A stretch of DNA of 64,000 bases from Sipunculus nudus. Its lineage: Eukaryota > Annelida > Sipuncula > Golfingiida > Sipunculidae. Location of the stretch: assembly GCA_026874595.1 (NCBI GenBank), contig CM049310.1:5024001-5088000 (forward strand), written 5' to 3'. Of this stretch, positions 28,948 through 43,174 are shown piece by piece (within the stretch, counting starts at the first letter, position 1; every line of letters starts with the position of its first letter). Under the pieces are notes generated by a model that was given only the letters and a program-made list of their open reading frames with translations, was not told the origin of the DNA and ran no database searches. A program made the translations under genes and the position numbers.

Positions 28948-31900
28948 CTGCAGGTAAAAGAACACATGAATCAGTAAAAACTCAATGAATTTAAGTTTCA
29001 AAATTCAAATACAAAATTCACATTTCATAAAAAAGCACAGTCCTTTCCCTTAAATGTTTGTGCATGACACCAATCGGAAACTTTAAATTCTATTAAACTT
29101 AGAATTTACTCAAATCTGTAACAAACTAGACAGTGATTTTCAAGTATAACAGGTTCATGTAACACTGTACCCTCCTTACATGTTGGTCACATTAATTATA
29201 TTTATTAGACTTGTTTCTGACAAATTTAGGCTGTGTATTGCAGGTTTTCTTTAAGTGTCATCTTATTCAAACCTGCGGTGCCCACTTTCATTGGGCAAAG
29301 CACTGATGGTCCAGTCTGAGCACCTTGGTGGCCTTATACAGGCTGTAGTTGCAGGCAGTGGGTGAGTGGATTAAATTAAGAGTGAATGTAATATGGCCAT
29401 CTGGTAGTAACAATGTTGATACCAAGACATAATATAAGGATACAGGGATGATTCCTAGTATGGTTGACTATCAAACCAGATGTTTTTGCATGATATATGT
29501 TTCTGTTTGATCTATTATAATATAAATACTTACCGTGACAACTTCCTGTGCCTCAGGCATGTTGGTGCCTGGATGCCTCTGGAACACACGGATGATTGGT
29601 CGATCCAGCCTTTCTCTGGTAGTCAAATCAGAACTGGTTACTGGCCCCTACAATTGAAGAAAAGTCATATTCAGGTACTTGTATAGAAACACAAGAAACA
29701 AAACACAAAGATTTCTTTTGGTTACACATTCTATAGACTTGCTTGTCAACATGAGGGGTGGCAACTATAGTGGCCATTGTATAATTGACTGCTCAAGAGT
29801 GTTGATAAGATTTCATTTTCTTGATAAAAGCAGTTTTTAATCCTGTGCATGAAAGATTCAGTATCCATCCTCAGCAGACCTGTATCCCCCTAGATTTGTT
29901 TTGCCCCTAACACTTACCCTTGTGTATCCCCAAGCCTTTTCTGTAGCATCATACCAGCGCTGTGAGCGGTGAATAGCGTGACGGTTTTCCCCATTTGCTA
30001 CTTGTAGGTGTTGCTGCAATTAAAATAAAGTTTAATATATAAAGTACCCTTTTGTTGACATTTAGGTAACTTACTTTTATATCTGCTTTACTGAAAAATA
30101 TTTCCATCTTACTGAATATTTGTAACTTTACAGATTCAATGAAAACAATGAAAAATAAATATGAAAATATTGTTAAAAAATACAACAGCTTTCATTGTTT
30201 AGGCCTTGATTTGTTAACCATGTCCTCCAACATGCAGGAGGGAATATTATTACAATATAATTAATAGAACTGCAACCTCTCGTAAATATATAGAATTACT
30301 TTGGAATTAAAGAGAACATTAATACGCCATGATATGTCTTTTTTTATATCCTTCTCTATATCATACACAAGTACCAAGTTCAAGTATCAAGCCTCAAGTT
30401 GTATAATCTGCCAATCTCCAGTTTGAACATGAATGATCAAACCATATGAGAATCAGAGCCACATGAATAAACCCTAGGATCAATAAAAGTGTTGATATTA
30501 TGAAAACCGAGCACACTACAGAATTCAATTCCAACAAATAAGGAAAACCTGTTAACAGCTAGGCTTCCTGCTAACACCAGCTGGGTAAAAAAGGAATGCA
30601 ACTGTTGGACAAGTACCAGCATCAATGGGTGCTGGAAATTGAAATGAATATATATAAAAAAAGCCAATTTTGCTGCTCCTTCAAAATCAATGAGTCCAGC
30701 AAACAAGGACATAAAAACCTGGAGTTTAGCAAAATGGATGTCTTCCTCTCAAATATAGAAACAGCATTTACAGCCCCTGCAGCAGCAATGAGAATCAATA
30801 AGAAGCACAAGCCTGGCTTTTCTGTATTGATAGCCGCTGAAGAACTTATTACCAAACACTCAAGCTTGTCAATCTGGCAGCTTCAGGCCACTCAGCTATA
30901 ATCGGGTCGATAAGAATATTGCGTGTTAACAAAATATCTTTGCGCCAGCAGCTGCATGATGAATTTTTAAGATATATCAATTCCCCTGATACACTATTGC
31001 CATTGTGGTTCTTACATTCATAGCAATGTACAAATGGCAAACCTCATTACTGCAGTTGTTCTTTTTAAAAATTAAAGCTTAAAAGTTGGTTTCATTAAGA
31101 AACACCAGTTCCACACATGCAGTGATCAACTATTAAAAGCCTGAAAACTTCGAACTGTACAATAATTCTCTAAAATTTAACTCAACCGAATGTTAAAAGA
31201 TTAAATTCAAAAGAATTCAGGTATTTTAAAAAATCAGAATATGAACAGGCAAAAGAACTGTAAATAAAAATGAACTTGGTTACATGATTGTTTTTTATTT
31301 ACTGGTATCTTTCAAGGTAAAAGGTGGGGGTTTATAGTCTGATCACCGACGATGTCAGTCTCATCCAACTTTACACTTTGCCTTCCTGGTCTTTAGGGCC
31401 TGTTCATTCTTTTCTTGGCTCCTTGCAGCTGGGGAGCATTCAACCCAAGCTTCCATATCAGGTGCTAGAAGGTTATCATTCTACATTTGCCTTCCTCCCA
31501 TGACCAGTACCCATTCACTCCTGGGTCGAGAGGGCGCACCCTTGTGGTAAAGACTTTGCCTTAGAGTCTTAGTGCAGACGGCGGTCAGAACAGGATGCAA
31601 TCCCATGACCTTGCGGTCACAAGTCCAGCACCCTATCCATTACGCCACCATATTTTACTTTCATATTCCGTTATATAGAAACAAGCTCATCCTCTTCTTC
31701 AATTCTTCTTTTCTTCTCCTTTTCATTTCATTCATCAAACTTCATTATACTGCTTTGTTTAAGGACCTTAGCAGAAAACTCTTGTTGTATCAACTGGGCT
31801 GTATTTGAAGGGAAAGCTAGGTGGACAGGTGTAAATGGTAGTGTCAGTCTGTGGGATATCACCTTATTGGAACATCCCCATATCAAAGATTGATTCCAGT

Positions 31901-34900
31901 GCTCAAGCTTACAGGGACAAATCATTTTGGTCCAAAGTGTTCCGAGGGTACAGACATGCATCAACCAAGGTGAAGCTGACAGAAGCAATATCTGTACTTT
32001 AACCAATGGAACTCAGTTAAGTATATTCCAGCACTCTAAGGGTGAAGACCTTTATTTGATTATAAGGGCAAACCACCTGTTACTATAATACTTTAAAGTT
32101 TAATACCCAAGGACTGGCAATAAAGTAAGTTTTAGCTTGATAATAAAAATAATCCTTAATTTCAATAGCTCTTTTGGGTAATTGGTGATTATAAACAATA
32201 TTCCTGACTGGCTTTGATGTGTAATTTTTTTTGCAAAAATTTGTTGGCAAAAAATCCTACATGGCATTAATAACTACTTTACCTTCAATGTAACTGTTTC
32301 TGCAACCTTTCCTGTGAGTCCATCATTGACTGATTTGTGTGCAGCCTTTTGCATTTTCTGTGACCTATCAATCAAATCAACCAGCTCTTTGCGCAGAATA
32401 CATGACCTTGACCTTGCATCTCGAGCTTCCTGAAGAGCTTGATCCACCTCAGGCGTGTATGGTCCTAGTGGGTCGATGACAGGTGACCTTGGAGCTTCAC
32501 TTAAACTAGTTCCTCGACCGCTGCCATTACTGCTCCAACTACGCTGCATGGTCCGCCCAGTTGTGTTGTTGACTGACGAGATGGCATGACAGATAAGGTC
32601 AAGGACACGTGAGCGCTCTTGAATGGCAGCATTTAAGCGACTTCTTGCATTATCCAGTACCTGAAAATAATGTTGTAGGTGCTGATATAAGGACAGCAGG
32701 GCTAATATAAAGTGAGTTGCTGAAATTTTAGGGAAAAAAGTTAGAGAGGAAACAGAATTGTTTTGAAAGATTATACTTGCACTCATCTACATGTAGTTTG
32801 ATTCTAGGATGAGGGGATGGGTCTTTTCAGACCCTTCTGATATATCATGAGCCCTTTCCGAAATCCTGGATTGTTCCCAGATCAACTTCAAATTATTTTG
32901 GTAAAAGATTACACTTATGTGCTTCATCTGAGTGATGTTTAAGTGCAAGAAACTTTGGACCACTCCTGAAGGATGGGTTCAGTGACAAATAGATATTCAT
33001 TAATGCTCTAAAGGGAATTAAAAGTTTTTACATGTCTGATGTTATCTAGCTCAACAATTCCGACACTTTTGTATAATGTTTACTCAGTGGACTTGACCAC
33101 AGGCTCTGCCGAGTTGCTCTGTTCATCATTTTTTCCAGTATTTTGAATCAATGTGAAAAAAAATGTTCCAGCACAACTGAGTATAACATGCACATAACAC
33201 CAGCATTACAATCATTATCTGCATTCCTACCTGTAGCTGTTGCTGTACCAACTTCAGCTGAGCTTCTAGCATCTTCTTTAGGTTCAACAGGTGAGACCGC
33301 TCCGCTTGCAGCAGATCATCTACCCCATCATGGTCCTGTTCACATAGAAAATCACACAAACTGTGAGTCCAGATTCAGATGTGAAACATGCAATCACTAT
33401 ACATCCAGATTCAGACATTATACAAATAGACTTCCTACAGGCCTGCGAGGTGACACATAAGCAGCACATGATATTGCCAGGAATGTGCTATTGGTGTCGC
33501 ACTTAGTCTCTGAAAAATATTAAAACTTTTAAATATCATTTCCAACTACAGCATCAAGGACAGCTAACAATTTTGACAAATTTTCAGATGATGTCATACT
33601 AAAACAAATCTGAATATCTTACCTCTCAAAGTTTTAATCATCTTATATAACAACAGCTGTATAGTACATATAGGGCCTGAATAGACATACTATCAGGCTT
33701 CAGGACATCCAGTTACCTGTAAATGGTCTGAATGTATGTATGCATTTAGAGTCTCTTTTTTTTTATTTATCATAACATGAAATTAATTAAATGTTTTTAT
33801 AAGTTGCAATTTCCATATATTTACAAAAAGTATAAATTGCACAGAATATGGAATTATATAAACTGAAAGCTGTGCGAGGATCTTATTTGTCCAAAGTAAT
33901 GATTTTTAAGCAACTGATCTTTTGATAGTGAGATACAAGTGAAAACCATATATTGCATGCCCTCCACAGACGCTCATATAAAAAATTCAAATCAGAACTA
34001 ATCTTTCAGGTAAAAACAAGGATATCACTTGTAACATACAGATCCACAAGGTAGACTAGGGCAATCATGTTAAATTGGGATATAAAATATTCAGACCACA
34101 CACATCATGTAACATGTTATTGATCACAACGAGGTTATTCAGGGACAATGTGTCTGGTGTTGAATTGTTCTTTTTCTGTCAACTGGAGCACAGAATCTGA
34201 TTTTTTTTCATACATAACTGTTGATACTTGTAAGCACAGTTGTTTTCTGTATGGTTACTGTTTGGGATTCTAAATATTAATTCAGTGACAACAACATTTT
34301 CCCAGAAGTTCAAACAGGTTTTTTTTATAGGTTACAAAAAAGAGAACGAACAGAATTGTCGAGTGATAACTATAAGAATTTAAAGCTCAAAAGATTGATA
34401 TTCCCTAAAACTAAAAGAGGGTGTGGATTTTTTCTTAAGAACAAGTTGTCCCTAAATTAACAGATTGCCAGGTGACAAAATTTTGATCAACACTACTTTC
34501 TTTGGATAGAAATCAATTTTTCAATCTGAAATTTGAAATTTCATCATAAGTATTCTGGTTGAAATTGTAACAGAGCACCTAACAATTCACCTAATGGAAT
34601 ACACCAATATATATCTATATATATTACCAGACTGGCAGTCCTCAAGTTTCTTTTAAATAATAATTTCATAATTTGCAAGCTGCTTTAAGATTATTTATGT
34701 CTCACCCTTTCATCTGTCTGCAATAAAAAAATTTATATTTCATATAAATATACATTCATGGACATGAAATTATATAAATTATCTGCTATAAACTATTAAT
34801 GACAACAACATGAAAGATCACTATTCTTGCAGTGATCAAATGCTACATAGAGGGTCTGTGAAGGCATGTGTGGTCCAGACTAAATTGAACAGAAGTCATA

Positions 34901-37900
34901 CAATCTATATTAATCCAATGTGGAATCAGACAACATACTACAGTATGCTAATATTTTTACTGAAAGATCCCAACAAGTGCCCTATATCAGACATATTATC
35001 TGGGGCTATACATATTGATCAGGCCAGCAATCAAATATACATGGTGTGAATTATAAGTCTGACCCCAGAATGTGTGGTTAAGGCCGTGTACATGTATGAT
35101 GTTGCTACCAAGGTCGGTGATTAAACTCATTCTATTGCCCCAACAATAATATAATAACCAAAAAAATTAACCAGAATTAATTAGCAAAATTTTTACCTTT
35201 TTACACAGAAATCAAACATTAAAAAGTATAGGGAAATGTATAAATGTATCTAAAGTCTGTGAGTGCTTGTTGAATCTGATCTTATCAATTAAACTATAGG
35301 CATTTTCCAAGTAATGTTTGGCACTCTACTGTACTGTTAATATAGTATCTTATAAATCTAATTTGAACACTTTGCAGCAGTGTATGGCTGCAAGATCAAA
35401 CTAAAGTGGTGCAAACCCCTAATGTTGTCTATAAAAGTAAAATTCTCAATTTTCCTGGTACAAGGGGCTCCTCAACACAAAGACTGCTAGAATACAACCA
35501 AGTGTTATATTGACAGAGAGAATCAAGCAGAATTTGCTTTCCTGTTCTGTAATCTGCATGTTTCAATCAAAGACAGGACAGTCAGCTAAACTTAAGTGAC
35601 ATGGATCTGCAGTTTATGAGAGACTGTATGCACATAATCTACATATCAAACAAAAGGCTTGGAATATTAAGATCTCTGGCATGTGTGACAGTCATGTCCT
35701 GTGTGTATGTAAAGCCAATATTCTGAGTTGCTGCCAAATATTATCTGTATTGTTTATGTTGTTTACAACAGTTCACAAACCCTTGTTATCACTGAGCACC
35801 CAGCTGACTGAAATATTAGGTGTGCGAGTATGTGGCCATGCTCCACAAAAGCTGCCCACAACCCTGTTTAAACACATAACAAAAGTAATGTTTTACTTCA
35901 GATCTTTTAAATTTCATTTGATGTTTCATATTTTAGAAAATGATCTACAAAGAAAATAGGCCTATACTAAATACCATTCTTCAAATCATAATGATTGTGA
36001 ATGCTTGGAAAACAAAATGAATACAGGACCTTTCAAACAAGAAACAGGCCATTAACTTTTAATCACTGTCTGTCTGATACAGGCTCTCAACTTAATTAGT
36101 ATAAATTAACATTTAATGTGAATTTTAACACTTGGTTTGAATAAATTAATATTCCCAGGCATTTATAATTGTTTATGGTTGCTTGTCATAAACACAACAG
36201 CAAACCAGGTACAATAATGAGATTGTGTTGTACATAAATCTATTACCTACGGCAGTAAACATGCTTCATAATACTCATGACCTTAACCAGCTTTGTGGGT
36301 AGAGTATTCACAGGAAACTACCTGCCCACATAATCACCTAGCAACTGTTAATGGTTTAACAGACCAGCAGTATGGGGGTGCTCTAGCTTATCATAATATA
36401 GCAGGTCAAAAGGCCAAATATAATAATGCACCAAGTAGTAGCTTTCTGTAGAGTACATAATCATGTCCTATTTACATAGACAATTTGTAGTTTCTGTTCA
36501 GGATATCAGGTTCAAATCAGGATTTATAACCGTTATCTCATAAAAAGTATCATATATCAATATATTGTAAAACCACTCAGCGGGACCATCTATCTAATTA
36601 CACTGACTACCTGTTAAATTCACCTGATGCTTATAAATATCATACTGACATAATCTAGCAATTTAAATCTGTTACCTGACAAGATTTAGTACCCAGAAAT
36701 TCAGCAAAATTATTTTAAATTCTCATTATTTAAAAAGTGGGATTTTTCCAACATTGCATTTCATTGACCTGTTCCTATTTGTATTTCTGAGGATAAAGCT
36801 CTACCTAGCATGCATTATATATGGTATGCAATTCCAAAAGGTGTAACTCAAAAAAATTATAATTTATCAAGAAGTATAGATTTTATCTCAATAAATAATT
36901 AGAATTTTAAGTGACCAAAACAACTGAATTAATACATAAATTAATTTATACCAGTCAAAGTTTCACCAGTATAATTATAAAATAAGAATAAACCATGAAC
37001 AGTGCTATCATGACTAATGTAAGATTATATAACAGTTTGTGTTTAATACTTTAAAAAACATTCAGATCATTAACTATGTGTAGCAACCATCACAGGTACT
37101 TAAATATACAACAGTGGCTGGCCTAAATACTATTTATATATACTGAACATAAAACTGACTATGTCAATTTCACTGTAACCTTTACCTGGATGTTAATTGT
37201 GCCAAAACTAGCTGCACAACACAAGTGGACATTAAATATTCATTCTGTAATGGCACAAGTTAGCTCACATCAAACAATGAACATTAAAAGGATTCATTTA
37301 AATTTTCATTCTAGACATGCCAACAGCCCTTAAAGTCATGCAAATAGGACATGTATCCATGACAACCAGCTCATCCCTGAAGACGGAGGCTAGAAGAGAG
37401 GCATTAAACAGGCAATGGTCATCAGGTATCGAGCAAACATTACATGAACATTATACTGACATTGCTATATATCCCGGCACCAATGGCTGCCTGTGGTATT
37501 GCTCTACTTAAGATGCAAGGCTTTGTACTTGTTATGTATTCTCCTGAGAGACCTGTCTGCTAACTGTCAGCAAAATGAATGCACAGCCATAAAATTAAAA
37601 ATAACATGGATGTCAGTACATAAGAATTGGTATTGCTTGCATTATTAGCACACTGGTCTGAGGAATACTTGTTTAAGACTGTCTGACTGTCACATTTAAA
37701 ACATAGCATAAATTCCATTTAGTGGCAAATTACAGTTTATTCTATCTTTATACACTGTCCTGCAGTTATACATTTCTATCATCAGCTTTGTCATTGCTTC
37801 AGTAGGTTTTCTGTATGTCTCTGTACTGCACGTTACTGCTTTCAGCAACAATATTTTTTTCTGGTCTGGCAAGCTGATGCAATATGATTAAAGCCAATCA

Positions 37901-40900
37901 TTTTGTTAATTAAATTGAAAAATTATCTTTCAAATTCTGAAAAAAATAATTTCCAAATGAAAAAAAAAATAATAAGAAATTAAGTAAATGTGTTTCAGCT
38001 GCATTTATACTAACAGTAAACTATGCAGTTTAGTTCAATTTATCTGTAAATGTTTTCTCAAATATTGTCTCCTTGACATATCTGTTTCAGACATCTCAGT
38101 TCAAAACCTAAAATATTGTCTATGTTTTTTTTCCTAAAAAAGAGTGCATCAAGATCATAGGTTTAAAGGTTAAATCACAGTTACATGGTTGGTTAAAAAA
38201 GAAATGATCTGCTGGATAAACGCCAAAAGTAACATCAGACCTGAGATTATGTGATGTCAGTTCATGGAAGGACAAATACAGAGGCAACATATAGCAGTAA
38301 TAAAAAATAAGAAATGAGAAAACGGGAAAGAAATCAATAAACTTTGAGATAAAAAAACGGAAAGAAATCAATAAACACTGATATTGCAAAAGGACATAAG
38401 TGAGATATACATTTATTAAGTGTGCCTGATGACACTGGGAAATCGATATACATGTAGGTTAATGTTATGCTAGTCATAGCACGTGACTAAATGGTTATAA
38501 ATAAAACAGCAAGTGAATTTTATTGTAACAACTTATGTCATTTCGGGCACATTTATCAGCCTATGAGGACTTGCTACCTTTAGAAAAAGCCGGATGATCC
38601 AACTAATAAGCAGTTTATAAAATGTATAAATGGATAAAGAGAAAAAAAAACTCAAAGCTGATTTTGGAACAATTTCCTTTGACTACAGTATAATAGACAG
38701 GATCCAACATTTGTAAAAGAAAAACTTTGAGATAAATTGCTGAATATGAAATGCAATGCATACAATATAATGTGCAAAATACAGTTTCACAGCAAGGTTC
38801 AGGGCTAGGAAAATCTGTTGTGCTCAGTGCAAATGAGCAAAGATCCTGCTCAAGAGACAGACAACTGTGGGCAACACAGATTTATAGTGACAAGTGGTGG
38901 CTGTGTTTAAAGCCGTAGGTACTGTGTACATGCAAAAAGGTGGTTCAGGTAGGAAAATACAACAATAACACCCCCTGTATAGTAGGGACACACCAATCGT
39001 ACAGGCAAACGGATAAATGTTGATGTCTCAAGAAGAATGGTACAACAAAGGCACATTCTCTCTATGCTGCTCACACCAGACATTGAGACATGTCAGTAAA
39101 TGTTGATCCACCACATCTCTCAGAGGCTGAACATTATTAATAAATAGCAGATTCAATAATCCTGGCAAACAGTGACTTGTGCTGTGTGAAAGAGAGAATC
39201 AAACAGATTCAAACACGCATAACATGCTGCAATACCTTGGACCAGGAGGGAGCTTTGATTCCGGCATAGGCTTTTATGGTTGGTAGCTGTGAACAAATTT
39301 TAAACCATTATAGTGAATATGTGTATTACATACAGGATGGCCTATACATTATCAATATAAAGACATAAACACTGGTGTGTCCCGACTAATGTGATACTTA
39401 ACCAAGTGTAAAGCACAAACTGCCAGGAAAGCTCAGTATTTTTATTATAAACATGATTCTTGCTATCAAAATATTTTGTAAACTCCAGTGAAGAAACCAA
39501 AGTTTACCAAATACAATCAATGTTTATGAGAGGCAAATGTTAAAATATCAGGGGATCTATAACAACAAGACCTGTGAACTAAAAAAAAAACATTTTTTGG
39601 TGTGAAATTGTTTAATTTTGTGAAAATGTAAATCTATTGGTCTGTGTCTGAACTTAGATGTACATTCAAAACAGCAGAATGTGGCCTGAATGCACCCAGC
39701 TTTTCACAAATATAAATAAATTTCTATATACTGTCACTCGATGAAATGAGGCATATTTAATTATTTCCACAGCTTCAGGCACTGGTGAAACTTATAACGC
39801 TTCATGGATTATGAATATAATTCCTGTTTTCATGATCTGACAAAAATGAAAAGAAAAAATCACAAAGAAGGGTTTTCATATGTTGTGTTTGTGTAATGTG
39901 GCAGTATAGACATTGATATGTAAAATACATTTACTTCATGTCCCAATACAGACTGTATCTTTGTTTTCTGAGTCACTACTCGTGACATGGTGAGGAGATA
40001 CTTCATATGAACTTGAGTGCTCTCTTAATATTAAATTTAAACAAGACAGGAAGGAACACATAATTCTTTGAAGTCATGCTATTTAAAAAATGACATAATT
40101 GAACACTTCATCCAGAGCAAGTTTTTCACGTCAAATGAACCACACTGAATTGAAAAAAAAATCCAGCCTGCACGATCTTAAGAATATCCAGATTGCAAGA
40201 TCTGAAGAATGTTTAAGGGTGAGTTCCTGTACATGAAAATCAGGGTCACAGCTTTTCATTGTTTCAGTTATCAAATAATCTAATAAAATCTGTACCCCAT
40301 CAAAATAATCAAAGAAGAAAATACAAAGCTAGACCTGCAACGTATAGCATGAACAGCCTACATGCATTCATCACAAACAATGTCCAGAGTATCATAATTA
40401 GCACCACATTTGACATGTCAAAATAAAACTAAACATGGGTCTTCTGACTTTTCCATCTTGAAAGTGAAAGGAAGGTGTATAATTAATGGGAGATTAGTTT
40501 TCAACTACTGCACTTTACTAGGGAGTGAGTTTTGAACATCAGCAAAAGCTATGATAGCCATTTAAGAGAGTAAGCATTACGATGAATTGATTACCTAAGT
40601 GAAACAATCATTAAGCACATTTCTATTATATATTTTAATGCATAATTTTACTTTTCCAGGCAGCCCAAAAGTGTAGAATGACTTGTAGTAATAGTATGTT
40701 ATGTTTAAATGGTACATTACAGATGTATGACATAAACTAAGTTCAACAACATTTGTGGTATTAGAATATTTGTCAAATATACCACAGATCCATCAATCAC
40801 AAGCTTGTTAATCATTACTCATTCACTGACAGTGACAAAGCATCATACCTTTAACAGCACAGTGCCTGTTAACACTTTCATGACACTTTCTTCCTCACTT

Positions 40901-42301
40901 TTATAAACTGATTCTGATTGATACAGAACCTTTCCAGTGTATTCTTGTACATGTTGTATATATACTGACATGTGACATTCAATGGTAGCATATTCCAACA
41001 AAATGTGGTGGTTGTCAAATTTTTGTTGACAAGTATAAGATATTGTTTTCTGACTGTTTATGATTAACATGGGAAATGTTATTTAGGTAAAACTGCTTCT
41101 TAATGGAAATTAGAGGCAGTATGGGATGTCAGAACAATTGCCCCATTCAGATCACATGCCCTGATCTAACTGATAATTATGATAATATTCAACTTATTAT
41201 GGCACGACCAATGACTGAATTCTGTGGCAAATATGACATATTAGCACATAATCTTAAGTACACAGTTATATTTAATTGATATATAACCCTTATTTATATA
41301 TACATATATACCCCCTCTATAATACAGAGTTACTGTTATGTTTACAAAATGTGTACATAATTGTGAAAAATTTATATGTAAAAAACCTTCTAAACTGCTC
41401 TTTTTCCATGAATTATTGCAGTTTATGGATGCCAAATGGGAGTCTCCAAAAAGTGAAATATATCTATAAGTTACATCTAACATTGGATAATGCCAGCTGT
41501 TACAAAAATAAGCCAGCTTTATTATTTGGGCAGTTATCATTCTGTTACCAAATTAAATGGAACCTCCTAAAAGCCAAAACAACTTGGTCTGCCCTTATAA
41601 ACTGAAAAAGCAGTAAAATATCATTTAGGGGTGGGATCTTCATTCTTGACACCCACCCCCCTTTCCAAACATTTTGTGAAAAGGGGACAATTAGCTTTCA
41701 CATGAAATTGCTGACAAACTGAATCAATCCAATGAACAGACACAGGATATCCTCCTTGGCAGTGGTAATAACCAAAGATAAACAACTTAAGCTTAGAACT
41801 GGCATATATATTGTACTAGTATTTGTAGTTATTATAATATACTAAACCATACACCACAATAATTGCCACTCATTGGCAATGATTTATATATTGTTAAGCT
41901 TGTAAAACTATACTCACTCTTTCTCTAGATGGCCTGGACACACGGATATCCTGACTGTCGAGGTTAAGCTTCAGATCTTTTCGTCTGTGTTCCAGGGCCT
42001 TCTCCAGGGCTTCTTTGCCGCGGGTCAGCACTTTGATTTCTTCATTTGTGTCCAAGAGGCTCTCGCGAAGAAGACAGACAACCCCACGAGTTTGTCTGAA
42101 ATACCTGTGGGCTTCGTCATTGCTGAGTTGAGCTACTGTGTCGCGTAGATGGGGGAGGGGGTCTAAAGCTCGGCCCAGCACACACGCTTTGTCGCTCCTG
42201 TTTACGATGTTCTGTGAAATTTTTATTTCTTTAACCGTATTGTTGCGCCAAGAAGCGGGTCCTATGGTGGCAGCATTCAGTGACAGTGGCCTCTGAGCCA
42301 T
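28762..42301 (-). CDS. TEKTL1: Tektin-like protein 1 (CCDC105), complete CDS in 7 exons
   Basis: Exons 42301-41918, 39286-39236, 33335-33231, 32660-32283, 30013-29918, 29647-29534 and 28947-28762 join with every intron in phase 0 and GT/AG borders. They give 437 residues, slightly shorter than the human protein. Family landmarks are coiled-coil segments (TNEEIKVLTRGKEALEKALE near residue 85), DPLGPYTPEVDQALQEARDA in exon 4, RERLDRPIIRVFQRHPGTNM in exon 6 (the place of the tektin signature loop) and a C-terminal VNVDGSIVRLRRRKANHKWV. TEKTL1 is a microtubule inner protein family member of sperm/ciliary doublets, so ciliated-cell or sperm expression is expected. The start has A at -3 and G at +4. 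The second exon (51 nt) has no clear counterpart in the vertebrate protein. Confidence 0.9.
29534..29647 (-). CDS. TEKTL1: TEKTL1 exon 6 (RERLDRPIIRVFQRH)
   Basis: 114 nt, GPVTSSDLTTRERLDRPIIR, then VFQRHPGTNMPEAQEVVT, between an ATTGTAG acceptor and a GTAAGT donor. It corresponds to the tektin signature-loop region and is the most conserved segment of the family. Confidence 0.92.
29918..30013 (-). CDS. TEKTL1: TEKTL1 exon 5
   Basis: 96 nt encoding QHLQVANGENRHAIHRSQRW and YDATEKAWGYTR, between TAATTGCAG and GTAAGTG. Phase 0 on both sides. Confidence 0.9.
30014..32282 (-). other. TEKTL1 intron 4 with a SINE
   Basis: About 2.3 kb. It holds the tRNA-derived SINE at 31324-31650; nothing else recognised. 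Confidence 0.6.
31324..31650 (-). mobile_element. tRNA-derived SINE, full-length-like
   Basis: On the minus strand the head reads TGGTGGCGTAATGGATAGGG, an A-box-like start. GGTCATGGGATTGCATCC follows about 40 nt on as a B-box-like element: an internal RNA polymerase III promoter layout. The body runs to a conserved 3' end near CTATAAACCCCCAC. The same 3' part recurs at 44709-44850, which shows this is a dispersed family. Confidence 0.7.
32283..32660 (-). CDS. TEKTL1: TEKTL1 exon 4 (largest internal exon)
   Basis: 378 nt, VLDNARSRLNAAIQERSRVL to TGKVAETVTLK, between ATTTTCAG and GTAAAG. It contains a Ser/Gly-rich linker (WSSNGSGRGTSLSEAP) and then the DPLGPYTPEVDQALQEARDA motif shared with vertebrate CCDC105. 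Confidence 0.92.
33231..33335 (-). CDS. TEKTL1: TEKTL1 exon 3
   Basis: 105 nt, DHDGVDDLLQAERSHLLNLK and KMLEAQLKLVQQQLQ, a coiled-coil segment, between GTGAACAG and GTAGGAA. Confidence 0.92.
33336..39235 (-). other. TEKTL1 intron 2, nothing recognised
   Basis: A 5.9-kb AT-rich intron. No exon, RNA gene or repeat family identified. A short local duplication of GGAAAGAAATCAATAAAC occurs at about 38326 and 38359. Confidence 0.5.
39236..39286 (-). CDS. TEKTL1: TEKTL1 exon 2, 51-nt in-frame (possible cassette) exon
   Basis: Between GTTCACAG and GTATTG, phase 0 at both ends, encoding LPTIKAYAGIKAPSWSK. Skipping it leaves RPSRER joined to DHDGVDD in frame, which fits the spacing of the vertebrate protein better. 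It is therefore either an extra lineage-specific exon, an alternatively spliced cassette, or a chance open stretch between splice-like sites. Exonic status is likely but not proven. Confidence 0.6.
39287..41917 (-). other. TEKTL1 intron 1, nothing recognised
   Basis: A 2.6-kb AT-rich intron with only spurious short frames. Confidence 0.55.
41918..42301 (-). CDS. TEKTL1: TEKTL1 exon 1 with start codon
   Basis: 384 nt (128 codons), MAQRPLSLNAATIGPASWRN to VSRPSRER, ending exactly before a GTGAGT donor. A read-through frame adds seven intronic codons that are not part of the protein. The ATG sits in a good context (AAAAATGG). Confidence 0.92.
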
Positions 42302-42600
42302 TTTTCACCTTGTGTAGATGTCCTGGGTATATATAAACTGAGATCTTACGGTATATATAGCTTCAAGTTTGCCCCATCTGCGTGTGTGCTACTCGAGTTG
42401 GATTATTGCCCCGTCTCCTCTTTAGCGTCGTCTGGCCACCAGGTTGCCCTTGGATACGCTTCGCGGATGACTTCCGCTTAAGCTTGGTACTTTCTCATAA
42501 TTAGCCGGTGTTACCTTGACATCACGCGGTTAATTATTTGATTAGGCGTAACTTGCGGGAACACGCCCGTAGTGATGCATCAAATTAATTTTAACCTTGG
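42302..42600 (-). promoter_or_regulatory. Presumed TEKTL1 promoter region
   Basis: A locally GC-richer stretch directly upstream of the start codon. GTTGCC at 42443-42448, followed by CTTGGATAC, resembles a half X-box with a degenerate second half; RFX/FOXJ1 control is common for ciliary genes. No TATA box is evident. Confidence 0.3.
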
Positions 42601-43174
42601 AAATACCTGTCATAATGACTGATACACTTTTAAATTAATCACCCATCATGCATACTGTGCCAAGTCTATTTCCATTGATTTATGCGACGGAGGTTTGAGT
42701 CAGAGTTAAAACACAGCAATACATCCACATGAGGTGTAATGATCATCATAATGGAAGAGATGATAAAATAATAAGAAAATAACTGGTGGAAAAATTGCCT
42801 GCACAACAATTGACCAGAAAAGAATAATAAAGGAAATAGCTACTTTGAATTTTAAAATAATAATAAATCATCATGATAAAATTAAAAAATAAGAGAGCTC
42901 TTATAATTTCTGAAAAGTCAATAGTATGAAAAAAAATGACGTCTTACGTGCTGAAATTAAATAATACGTTTATTTTAAAGAGTTTAGTGAATCATGTTAC
43001 CAGAGTGTTTTCTGTCAGAAAGGTGTTAATTAGTTAATTACACACAGACGTTTTCATTCAGCATATTGGACAGGCCATCCCAAGAACAAATTCCGCTTCT
43101 GGGCGCACATTAAATTTGGTGGATTTATGTTTTATATTATATCAAGTTTTTTTTATATTCAAATACTGAAAATC
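42601..43174. other. Intergenic, nothing recognised
   Basis: AT-rich sequence between the TEKTL1 promoter region and the MITE pair. Confidence 0.5.
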
